64,000 bases of DNA. Origin: Candidatus Contendibacter sp. (lineage in GTDB: Bacteria > Pseudomonadota > Gammaproteobacteria > Competibacterales > Competibacteraceae). Made by a program: the position numbers and the translations under genes. Positions 41,897 through 51,513 of this stretch are shown here, one piece after another (within the stretch, counting starts at the first letter, position 1; each line of letters starts with the position of its first letter). The DNA is taken from NCBI GenBank assembly GCA_029624765.1, contig JARSSO010000059.1:149921-213920 (forward strand), written 5' to 3'. The notes beneath the pieces are model-generated. The model searched no databases. It saw only the letters and a program-made list of their open reading frames with translations, and was not told the origin of the DNA.

Positions 41897-42379
41897 TTAT
41901 TCGATCACCAGCAGCGACTGGTCGTACTCGACCGGCTGGCCGTTTTCGACCAGGATTCGGGTGACGGCGCCGGCGTGGTCGGCCTCGATCTGGTTGAACA
42001 TCTTCATCGCCTCGATGATGCAGACCGGGTCGCCGACATTGACATGCTGGCCGATCTCGACGAGAGGCTTGGAGCCGGGCGAAGCGGCCCGGTAGAAGGT
42101 GCCAACCATCGGCGAGCGCAGCACATGCCCCCGCGGCGCATCGACGTCAGCCACCGGGAGGGGCGCCGCGGGAACCGGCGGAGGAGGCGCCGGCGGGGCG
42201 AAGCCGTAGGCCGCGGGCGCGGCCCACAGCGGTTGCGGGGGCATCATGACCGGGGCGCCGCTCTGGGGATGGCGACTGATGCGCACCGAATCGTCGCCCT
42301 CCTTGATCTCGATTTCGGCCACGGCGGAGGATTCGAGCAGTTCGATCAGCTTCTTGATCTTGCGGATGTCGATCGGCAT
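41897..42379 (-). CDS. accB: biotin carboxyl carrier protein
   Basis: A 160-residue protein: N-terminal helix (MPIDIRKIKKLIELLESS), a Pro/Ala-rich flexible linker (about 50-80), and the biotinyl domain with the biotinylated Lys in EAMKMFNQIEA (about residue 126). It carries carboxybiotin in the first committed step of fatty acid synthesis, and so also feeds malonyl units to the polyene pathway. Five bases after aroQ. Confidence 0.96.
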   Translation of the reverse strand: MPIDIRKIKKLIELLESSAVAEIEIKEGDDSVRISRHPQSGAPVMMPPQPLWAAPAAYGFAPPAPPPPVPAAPLPVADVDAPRGHVLRSPMVGTFYRAASPGSKPLVEIGQHVNVGDPVCIIEAMKMFNQIEADHAGAVTRILVENGQPVEYDQSLLVIE

Positions 42380-42384
42380 GACGG

Positions 42385-42834
42385 TTATCTTGACGTGGCG
42401 AGGTAACGGTCGGCGGCGCGCAGCGCCAGTTCGTAACCCTGCGCGCCCAGCCCACTGATCACGCCGACGGCGATATCGGACAGATAGGAATGGTGACGGA
42501 ACGGTTCGCGCGCGAACACGTTGGACAGATGCACCTCGATGAACGGGATGGCGACCCCCAGCAAGGCGTCGCGCAACGCCACGCTGGTATGCGTGAAGGC
42601 GGCGGGGTTGATCACGACGAAGGCGATGCCTTCCCGGCGGGCGGCGTGGATGCGGTCGAGCAATTCGTGCTCGGCGTTGCTCTGAAAACAGCTCAGTTCA
42701 TGGGGGCCCAGCGTTCGAGCCAGTTCCGCGCAGCGCTGTTCGATGTCGGCGAGCGTTGTGGAGCCGTAGACACCCGGTTCCCGGGTTCCCAGCAGGTTCA
42801 GATTGGGTCCGTTCAGCAACAACAACTTGGCCAT
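42385..42834 (-). CDS. aroQ: type II 3-dehydroquinate dehydratase
   Basis: A 149-residue protein from MAKLLLLNGPN. Type II signatures: NGPNLNLLGTREPGVYG (with Tyr and Arg of the active-site lid), CFQSNAEHELLDRIH, INPAAFTHTSVALRDAL and EVHLSNVFAREPFRHHSYLS. It converts 3-dehydroquinate to 3-dehydroshikimate in the shikimate path, which also supplies chorismate to the chorismatase. aroQ-accB-accC is a conserved cluster. Confidence 0.96.
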   Translation of the reverse strand: MAKLLLLNGPNLNLLGTREPGVYGSTTLADIEQRCAELARTLGPHELSCFQSNAEHELLDRIHAARREGIAFVVINPAAFTHTSVALRDALLGVAIPFIEVHLSNVFAREPFRHHSYLSDIAVGVISGLGAQGYELALRAADRYLATSR

Positions 42835-42978
42835 GGGTCGGGTGGCAACCTTGCAAAAACAGGGGCGCGATTCTGCATCAACCCGGCTACCGTGTCCAGC
42901 CGGCGGTCGATGGAATGCGGTCGTTTCCCATCGGTTTGCGCATGTTCGCCGCAAATCCCGGCCAAAACGGCTCGATGA

Positions 42979-44874
42979 TCAACCTTCGCCTCCCGACAGC
43001 GACCGTAGTTGTTCATTGAACGATCCGGCGTCCAGGAACCCCACCACTCGCAGCTCGCGGCGTTCCCCGCCGTCCGGACCAAAGAACAGGATCGCGGGCG
43101 GTCCGATGAGACCAAATCGTCGCAGCAACGCCTGGTCGGCGTCGTCGTTGGCGGTGACGTCGGCCTGGAGCGTGGTCAGGCCGGCCAGCGCCACCCGTAT
43201 CCTGGGATCGGCGAAGGTATAACGTTCCATTTCCCGGCAAGTCACGCACCAGTCGGCGTAAAAATCCAGCATGACCGGCCGGCCGGCGGCTTCGCGCACC
43301 GCCCTTTCCACCTCGGCCACGGTCTTGACCCGGCGAAACGGTAACGGTTGCGCGGCGGAGGTGGCGTTGGCCGCGAAACCTACCCCGCGCAGCGGCTGCC
43401 AGGGATCGCGGCCGCCGGCGGCCACTCCGACCAGCAAGAGGACGCCGTAGATCAACAACACCAGTCCCAGCCCCTTCACCAGGGTGCGCCAGGCCGGTGC
43501 GCCATGGACAGCCGGTTGCAGCGCGCCCATGTAGGTGGCGGTCACGATCAGCAGGGTAGCCCACAACACCATGATGACCGCCGCCGGCAGAATCCGCTCC
43601 AGCAGCCACAGCGCCACCGCCAGCAACAACACGCCGAACACGGCCTTGATCCGTTCCATCCAGTGGCCGGCGTGCGGCAGCCAGTGGCCCGCGGAAGCGC
43701 CGATAGCCAACAACGGCGCGCCCATGCCCAGCCCCAGGGCGAACAGGGCCGCCGCGCCCAGCGCGACATCGCCGGTCACCGCGATGACGGTCAGGGCGCC
43801 GATCAGCGGCGGCGCCACGCACGGGCTGACGATCAGCGCCGACAGTAGACCCATTGCCGCCACCCCGATGTGGTGACCACCGCGCTGGCGGTTGCTCCAG
43901 TCCACCAGTCGGTCTTGCAGATGGGCCGGCAACTGGAGCTCGTACAGACCGAACATGGACAACGCCAGCAGCACGAACAGACCGCTGAACGCGCCGATGA
44001 TCCAGGGATGCTGAAACCACGCCTGGATGTTGCGCCCCAGCAGCGCCGCCAAGACGCCGGCGACGGTGTAGGTGACCGCCATCGCCAGTACATAGGTCAG
44101 CGACAGCCGCAGGGCCCGGCCGCGGGTCAGGTTCGAGCCTTGCCCGGCGATCAGGCTGGACAGGATGGGAATCATCGGGAACACGCAGGGCGTGAACGCC
44201 AGCAGCAGACCGAAACCGAAGAAGGCGGGAATCGCCAGGAACCGCTGTTCGCTCAGCAACCGCGCCAGCCGGTCCGGTTCCGCTTCGTTGCGTTCGGTTT
44301 CCGGTTTCGCCGGCTGGAGCCTGGGGGGCGGGGCGGGGATGGCGGTTGCCGGTTTTTCGGCCCTGGCCCCTGGTTCTTTCCCCACCGGCGGGCCAGGGGT
44401 GATCGCCGGCAGGGTCACGCTGATCGTTTGGCTCAGGGGTGGATAGCAGACCCCGATCTCGGCGCAACCCTGATAATCGGCCTTGATCCGCACCGTTTGC
44501 GCGCCGGCGAATTCGCGCCCCAGTCGGGCGACGAGGACCGCTTCGCCGTGAAAGACTTGCTGTCGGCCGAAATAGGGATCGTCCTTCGGCTCACCGGGCG
44601 GAATTTCCACGCCGGCGATCGCGATGCCCTGGCCGTCCAGCAGGCTCAGGCGGAATTTGTCGCGGTACAGGTAATAGCCGGGCGCGATGATCCAGCGCGC
44701 TTCGAGGGTTGACGGGTCGGGGACGGCGATGGTCAATTGAAACGCCTGATCAGCTTCGAGAATCTGGTCCTGGGGCGAACCGCCCCAGCGGTCGAGCAAT
44801 CCGCCCGCCGCCGGCCCGGCCAGCAGCGCCAGCCACAGCGCCAGCCAGGGCCACGTCGGAAACGATGGCCTCAT
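42979..44874 (-). CDS. dsbD: thiol:disulfide interchange protein DsbD
   Basis: A 631-residue protein from MRPSFPTWPW with a signal peptide. The alpha domain has its Cys pair in GCAEIGVCYPP (about 137-147). A linker with Pro/Ala/Glu follows, then the eight-helix beta domain with Cys in FTPCVFPMIPI and SPCVAPPLIG, and a C-terminal thioredoxin-like gamma domain with DWCVTCREME (about 535-544). It moves electrons from cytoplasmic thioredoxin to periplasmic DsbC/G. Its start overlaps the cutA stop (ATGA), the usual gammaproteobacterial order. Confidence 0.95.
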   Translation of the reverse strand: MRPSFPTWPWLALWLALLAGPAAGGLLDRWGGSPQDQILEADQAFQLTIAVPDPSTLEARWIIAPGYYLYRDKFRLSLLDGQGIAIAGVEIPPGEPKDDPYFGRQQVFHGEAVLVARLGREFAGAQTVRIKADYQGCAEIGVCYPPLSQTISVTLPAITPGPPVGKEPGARAEKPATAIPAPPPRLQPAKPETERNEAEPDRLARLLSEQRFLAIPAFFGFGLLLAFTPCVFPMIPILSSLIAGQGSNLTRGRALRLSLTYVLAMAVTYTVAGVLAALLGRNIQAWFQHPWIIGAFSGLFVLLALSMFGLYELQLPAHLQDRLVDWSNRQRGGHHIGVAAMGLLSALIVSPCVAPPLIGALTVIAVTGDVALGAAALFALGLGMGAPLLAIGASAGHWLPHAGHWMERIKAVFGVLLLAVALWLLERILPAAVIMVLWATLLIVTATYMGALQPAVHGAPAWRTLVKGLGLVLLIYGVLLLVGVAAGGRDPWQPLRGVGFAANATSAAQPLPFRRVKTVAEVERAVREAAGRPVMLDFYADWCVTCREMERYTFADPRIRVALAGLTTLQADVTANDDADQALLRRFGLIGPPAILFFGPDGGERRELRVVGFLDAGSFNEQLRSLSGGEG

Positions 44875-45200
44875 TCCAGCGCTCCCGTGCAGTCCGCGAT
44901 CCAGTTCAGGTACGCGGCCGATCCGGTTTGAATCGGCAAGGCGACGATTTCCGGGATCCGATAGGGATGCAGTTCGCGGATGCGCGCTTCCAGCGACGAA
45001 TAGACCGCCTGATGGGTTTTGATCAGCAGCAGCAGTTCGGTATCGCGCTGTGCTCGATTTTCCCAGCGGTAAATCGAGGTCAGGCCCGGCACGATGTTGA
45101 CGCAGGCGGCCAGCCGCTCGCCGACCACGGTTTCGGCGATGCGCTCGGCGGTGGCCAGGTCCGGGCACGTGCACAGAATGATCAATGGCAATGGATTCAT
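44871..45200 (-). CDS. cutA: divalent-cation tolerance protein CutA
   Basis: A 109-residue protein from MNPLPLIILCTCPD. Family features: ILCTCPDLATAERIAETVVGERLAACVNIVPGLTSIYRWE and the late helix RIRELHPYRIPEIVALPI. CutA forms a very stable PII-like trimer; its link to metal tolerance is indirect. First gene of the run cutA-dsbD-aroQ-accB-accC-prmA. Confidence 0.95.
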   Translation of the reverse strand: MNPLPLIILCTCPDLATAERIAETVVGERLAACVNIVPGLTSIYRWENRAQRDTELLLLIKTHQAVYSSLEARIRELHPYRIPEIVALPIQTGSAAYLNWIADCTGALE

Positions 45201-45352
45201 GGTGTGTCTTTTTGGATAAACTGCTATTTTGGAATGGTTCCGGTCGACAACGCTGGAATTATGACCAGTCAAGGCGGTGGTGGTTGCGGTCGCCATGCCG
45301 GAATCGAAGCGTCCACCCGTTGCCGATCTTTTTAGCAGGACCCTGTGAAATC

Positions 45353-47680
45353 ATGCGGAAGCTCTCCGACGCGACATCATCCGGGCTCCCGGCCGAAAAC
45401 CATCCAGAGTGCTTTCGGCGCCGGCAAGCGGAGCAGGCGCGGTTATTGGCGTTTTGGCTCGCCTATTTCGTGATCTGCGCGGCCGCCTGGTTCGGTGCTC
45501 CGGGACTCGGCGTCCTCGACAGCCGGATTAGCCTGTGGCATTCATCGGCGGGGCTGCTGTTTTTTGCCCTGCTGACCTTTGGCTGGCAGGGGTTGCCGCC
45601 AGTGCTGCTCATCCACGGGGTGCTGAGCGGTTTGCCGTGGCTGATGGCGCCTTCGCCCGTTTCACTCCCGGCATGGCTGGTCGGCCATTTCGCGCTCCTG
45701 CTGGTCACGGTGGCCGCTTATCTGCTGGCGGCGCTGGTGTTGCGGGCCTGGAACGCCGGCCGGACCCATAACAGCTTCGCCAATCAAGCCTATACCGGGC
45801 GGTTTTTGGGCGCGGCGCTGCTGGGCGGCGGGTTGGCGGCGAGCGCCGACACGCTGTGGTTGCTCTACGCTGGCTCCATCACGTTCGACCAATGGTCCAC
45901 AACCTGGCTCCGTGGGATGGTCGGCGATTTCGTCGGCATCGTCACCATCACTCCGCTGTTGCTGGTGCATCTGAGTCCGCGCCTGCGCGACTGGCTCCAG
46001 GGCATCCACTGGCGACAGTCGTCCCTGGGAATGGGGCGCGGACGATGGTGGCTTTGGGCCGCCTGTTTCGCGGGGCTGCTGCTCACCTTGGTGGTCTTGT
46101 TCAGGTCACCGCCATGGCTGGGACTGAACGCGGCGTCGAACCCGTTCTTGATCCTGTTCATGTTGCTGCCCTTGGCCTGGATCGCCATCGTCGGCGGGTT
46201 GTCGATGGTGACCGTGGCGATTTTTCTGCTGGACGCGGGGCTGGCGATGTTGGCGATGTGGAGTGAACGACAGGATGCGGCGCTGTATTACCAAATGGTG
46301 ATGGTCGCGGTCGCGCTCATGGGCTTGTTGCTGGGGGGCGTGACCGAGGCTCGCGACTGGGCGCGCACGCAGTTCCGTGATCTGACCCGGGTCGCGGATG
46401 ACCTGCTGTGGGATACCAACGCGGATGGGCTGATTACCCAGCTCAGCGGCAAATTGGCCTGGGAACTGGCCCCCAGAACCGGATTGTGGTGGCGGACCGG
46501 CATCCGCGCCATCCCGGCGCGGTACCGGGCCGCGCTGCGAGCGGCGCTGCGGGCCAGGCGGCCGTTCCGGGAAGTGTTGCTCAGCATTTGGGACCACGCG
46601 GGCGAACTGCGCTGGCTGCGGGTCAATGGCCTGCCCTACCAGGACGAATTGGGCCGTTTCGCCGGTTATCGCGGCGCGGCGACCGACATCACCACCCAAT
46701 ATGTCGCCGAGCAGGTATTGGCCGATTACGCCGACCAGTTGCGCCGGGAAGTTGCGGCCCAGACCGCCGAGTTGCAGCGGATCAACTACGATCTGACTTT
46801 CAATGAACAGCGCTACCGGGCCATGCTGGCGGCCGCGCCGGTCGGCATGGCCGAGGTGGACGCCGAAGGGCGTTGTCAGTATGTCAATTTCCCCTGGTGC
46901 ATCCTGACCGGTCAGGCGGCGACCACGGTGCTGGGGCATTCCTGGCTGGATAGCGTCCGCCCCGACCAGCGCGCCGAGGTGGAGCGCCGTTGGCGCATGG
47001 CCTCGAATCTGCGCGCGGGCGACGGTGAATTTCAAAGTCTGACCGATCGGTGGCTGGGCGTTTATTGGTCCACCCTTTACGATCACGACGGCGCGACCGT
47101 GGGGGCCATCGTGATCCTGAACGATATCACCGATCGTCGGCTGCGCGAACAGGAAAACTGGGAACTGGCCCACTACGACGGACTGACCCGCTTGCCCAAC
47201 CGAACCTTGTTCTGGGATCGTCTGGAGCAGGCGCTGCGGCTGGCCGGCCGTGGCCGGCAAACCGTGGCGGTGCTGGCGCTCGATCTCGACGGCTTCAAGG
47301 CGGTCAACGACAACCTGGGCCACGCCGCCGGCGACGAGCTGTTGCGCCAGGTTGGCCGGCGCCTGCAAGCCACCCTGCGCGAGAGCGACACGGCGGCCCG
47401 TCTGGGCGGCGACGAATTCGCCGTGGTGCTGACGACCATCGCCCGGTCCCAGGACGCCACCAACGTAGCCCAAAAAATCATCGACCGGATCGATCGGCCG
47501 TTCATGCTTCCACAGGGGTCGGCGCGGGTTTCGGCCAGTATCGGCATCGCCCTGTATCCCGAACACGCCAACACGGCCAAGGAACTGGCGCACCGCGCCG
47601 ACCTGGCGATGTACGCCGCCAAGCTGGCGGGCAAGAATGGCTGGCGGCTGTGGGAAGGCGGCAACGCGACGACGGTGTGA
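45353..47680 (+). CDS. MASE1-like/PAS/GGDEF diguanylate cyclase
   Basis: A 775-residue protein from ATG at 45353 (AGGA 12 bases upstream). The first about 320 residues have eight or more hydrophobic helices in the layout of a MASE1 sensor. A PAS-like domain follows (about 340-460, ending GYRGAATDITTQY), then a short coiled coil and a second PAS (about 490-600, ending VGAIVILNDITDRR). The GGDEF domain (about 610-770) has an intact active site RLGGDEFAVV and the inhibitory I-site RESD five residues before GGDEF. No EAL domain. It should make c-di-GMP in response to an unknown membrane or cytoplasmic signal. Confidence 0.9.
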   Translation: MRKLSDATSSGLPAENHPECFRRRQAEQARLLAFWLAYFVICAAAWFGAPGLGVLDSRISLWHSSAGLLFFALLTFGWQGLPPVLLIHGVLSGLPWLMAPSPVSLPAWLVGHFALLLVTVAAYLLAALVLRAWNAGRTHNSFANQAYTGRFLGAALLGGGLAASADTLWLLYAGSITFDQWSTTWLRGMVGDFVGIVTITPLLLVHLSPRLRDWLQGIHWRQSSLGMGRGRWWLWAACFAGLLLTLVVLFRSPPWLGLNAASNPFLILFMLLPLAWIAIVGGLSMVTVAIFLLDAGLAMLAMWSERQDAALYYQMVMVAVALMGLLLGGVTEARDWARTQFRDLTRVADDLLWDTNADGLITQLSGKLAWELAPRTGLWWRTGIRAIPARYRAALRAALRARRPFREVLLSIWDHAGELRWLRVNGLPYQDELGRFAGYRGAATDITTQYVAEQVLADYADQLRREVAAQTAELQRINYDLTFNEQRYRAMLAAAPVGMAEVDAEGRCQYVNFPWCILTGQAATTVLGHSWLDSVRPDQRAEVERRWRMASNLRAGDGEFQSLTDRWLGVYWSTLYDHDGATVGAIVILNDITDRRLREQENWELAHYDGLTRLPNRTLFWDRLEQALRLAGRGRQTVAVLALDLDGFKAVNDNLGHAAGDELLRQVGRRLQATLRESDTAARLGGDEFAVVLTTIARSQDATNVAQKIIDRIDRPFMLPQGSARVSASIGIALYPEHANTAKELAHRADLAMYAAKLAGKNGWRLWEGGNATTV

Positions 47681-47767
47681 ATCGGTTCCAATCCGGTGGC
47701 CCGAGTTTTTTTCTTCGGGCCGCGCCCTTGAAAATTTTCCACCCCGCCCCACTTCATCGGCAAACCC

Positions 47768-47795
47768 TTGACAGTGGGGTTTTGCCGGCTATGAT
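47768..47795 (+). promoter_or_regulatory. sigma70 promoter of groESL
   Basis: TTGACA (47768-47773), 16-bp spacer, TATGAT (47790-47795). The start of transcription falls inside the CIRCE operator. No sigma32-type -10 (CCCCATNT) was seen. Confidence 0.72.
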
Positions 47796-47821
47796 TGGCA
47801 CTCACTAAGGGCGAGTGCTAA
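47795..47821. promoter_or_regulatory. CIRCE operator (HrcA site)
   Basis: TTGGCACTC, 9 bp, GAGTGCTAA: the consensus is TTAGCACTC-N9-GAGTGCTAA, so there is one mismatch. It directly follows the -10, the normal place for HrcA repression of groESL. Confidence 0.92.
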
Positions 47822-47886
47822 CAAAGCAAGCGCCAACTTTCAGCCAACGAAACTTTAAAGTCAGTTTTTTTAAGGAGATAGCGACG

Positions 47887-48177
47887 ATGAACATTCGGCC
47901 GTTGCATGATCGGGTGCTGGTCAAGCGGGTTGAGGAAGAAACCAGGAGTCCAGGCGGCATCGTTCTGCCCGGCGCCGCCGCCGAGAAGCCGTCGCGCGGC
48001 ACCGTGCAGGCGGTGGGTCGCGGCAAGCTGCTGGAAAACGGCGACGTGCGGCCCCTGGACGTCAAGGTCGGCGATCATATCCTGTTCGGCAAGTATTCGG
48101 GCAGCGAAGTCAAGGTGGACGGCGAGGAACTGATCATCATGCGCGAAGACGAGATCATGGCCGTCATCGAGAAGTAA
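47887..48177 (+). CDS. groES: co-chaperonin GroES
   Basis: A 96-residue protein from MNIRPLHDRVLVKRVEEE with AAGGAG 9 bases upstream. The mobile loop region (TRSPGGIVLPGAAAEKPSRG) and GDHILFGKYSGSEVKVDGEE are standard. It caps the GroEL ring. Cotranscribed with groEL (63 bp gap) under the CIRCE/sigma70 control region. Confidence 0.97.
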   Translation: MNIRPLHDRVLVKRVEEETRSPGGIVLPGAAAEKPSRGTVQAVGRGKLLENGDVRPLDVKVGDHILFGKYSGSEVKVDGEELIIMREDEIMAVIEK

Positions 48178-48240
48178 ACGCCGCGTTTGCGCGAATCTCT
48201 ATCGTCCCGAAATTTCAACTTGTTTTAGAGGAATTCCCCA

Positions 48241-49884
<1,644 letters not shown>

Positions 49885-49918
49885 GCGTCGCCCGAAAATC
49901 GTCCGATCCGACAGAAAG

Positions 49919-49943
49919 AGCCCCGCTTCGGCGGGGCTTTTTT
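49919..49943 (+). terminator. rho-independent terminator of groESL
   Basis: Stem AGCCCCGC / GCGGGGCT around TTCG, followed by a run of T. It is 34 bp after the groEL stop. Confidence 0.93.
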
Positions 49944-49996
49944 GTGGGCGGTTTCATGGAATAATGCCGCCCATCGGAACCATCGAGGATACAGGC

Positions 49997-51502
49997 ATGA
50001 AAAAACTGGTTGGTGTGATCGTCGTTATCCTGGTGCTGGCGGCGGCGGGCTTCGTCGGCGCCGCGTACTGGTCGGGAATGCGAGCGGAGCGCTGGTATCA
50101 GGAAGCCCTGGCGGAAGGCGCGAAGAACCCCAACGTCAAGTTCAGCACGATCCGCTACGACCGTGGGTTATTCTCGTCACGATCCATCACCCGCGTGCAG
50201 CTCGTATTGCCGGAGGGTGAGTCGGAGGAAATCGATCCTTCCTTCTCGATCCGGCAAGAGATCTACCATGGTCCACTACCGTTGGCGGGGCGGACCGTTC
50301 CCGGCGTGCCGATGCAATGGGGTGGGGCGGTCATTCGCGCCACTCTGGACCCGGACAGCAGCGCCTGGACCCGCGAACTGGCCAAGCTGTACGGTAAACT
50401 GGAACCGGTGGAAGCCATTTCGCGAGTGGGCTTCGACGGCGCCAGCGATACCCGGATCACCATGCCACCACTGACCCTGAGCAACGTCAAGGAGTTGCAA
50501 GACCTCAAGTTCTCGGGGTTGCAGGGGCAGTTCCAGGTCGCGCCGCGTGGCGTCGCCGTGCAGGGCAAGTTGACCGTCGCCAGTCTCGACTTGGTCGGCA
50601 AACCCGATGCCGGTGAGGGAGCGCAGGTCAAGCTCAGCGGGCTGAACGTGAACGTGAACCAGCGCAAGGGCGCCTTCGATCTGCTGTTTGGCGATTCCAG
50701 CGTTGGAATTGGCGAGTTGCGCGTTCAGGATCAAACCACCGGCGCCCCGTTCGTCGCGACCAACCTTGCCGTTACCGGCGCGCTTAGTCCGCAAGGCGCG
50801 CAACAGGTGGCCGGCGAAGTCGTGATCAAGGCCGACAAGGTTACGGTAGACCAGCAGAGCGGCTCCGGCAGTCTGAAGCTGACTCTGCGCAATCTGGACG
50901 GCGTCACCGTGGCGCGGATACAGGACTGGCAGCAGAAACTGGCCAGCCAGCCGGAGGACCCCCGGGCGCTGGATGAATTGGTGAAGCTGCTCAAAACCCT
51001 GCTGCGCGGCAAGCCGGAGTTTACGCTCGATTCCCAGGCCAAGCTGGCCCAGGGCGATTGGCAGGGCAAGCTGACGTTGAATTTCCAGGATTTCAGCGAG
51101 GCCAATCTGCTGTTGGATCCATCCGCCCTGCTGGGCGCGGTGGAGAAGGGCGCGGCGGAGGTTGCGGCGTCCAAGGCGCTGGTCGAGGCCCTGCTGATCG
51201 GCACCATCAAGGAACAACTGATGGCCCAGGCCCAGGCCCAGGGCAAACCAGCAAGTGAACCGGCGGTGCAAAACCTGGCGGTCCAGCAGGTCGCCCAGCA
51301 ACTTGAAGGACTGACGACCGCTGGCTTCATCCGGCTCGAGGGCAATCAGTATCGGTCCAATGCGCGCTTTGAGAGTGGCAGGCTGTTTGTGAATGGCCAG
51401 GAAATTCCACTGGGGAGCGCGACGGGCGCGGAGGATGGCGCGACCGAGGATGAGATCCCTTTGGAACCGGACGATGGCGCCGAGGAACCGGCGCGAAACT
51501 GA
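49997..51502 (+). CDS. YdgA-family (DUF945) protein
   Basis: A 501-residue protein from MKKLVGVIVVILVLAAAG, an N-terminal signal anchor. The body matches the YdgA/DUF945 layout: early RWYQEAL...KFSTIRYDRGLFSSRSITRVQL, repeated beta strands in the middle, an Ala/Gln-rich helical part (about 380-440) and GFIRLEGNQYRSNARFESGRLFVNGQEIPL near the end. The tail (about 475-501) is very acidic. Members are envelope proteins of unknown activity. It is followed 11 bp later by glnE. Confidence 0.82.
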   Translation: MKKLVGVIVVILVLAAAGFVGAAYWSGMRAERWYQEALAEGAKNPNVKFSTIRYDRGLFSSRSITRVQLVLPEGESEEIDPSFSIRQEIYHGPLPLAGRTVPGVPMQWGGAVIRATLDPDSSAWTRELAKLYGKLEPVEAISRVGFDGASDTRITMPPLTLSNVKELQDLKFSGLQGQFQVAPRGVAVQGKLTVASLDLVGKPDAGEGAQVKLSGLNVNVNQRKGAFDLLFGDSSVGIGELRVQDQTTGAPFVATNLAVTGALSPQGAQQVAGEVVIKADKVTVDQQSGSGSLKLTLRNLDGVTVARIQDWQQKLASQPEDPRALDELVKLLKTLLRGKPEFTLDSQAKLAQGDWQGKLTLNFQDFSEANLLLDPSALLGAVEKGAAEVAASKALVEALLIGTIKEQLMAQAQAQGKPASEPAVQNLAVQQVAQQLEGLTTAGFIRLEGNQYRSNARFESGRLFVNGQEIPLGSATGAEDGATEDEIPLEPDDGAEEPARN

Positions 51503-51513
51503 TCGCCAGGGTC

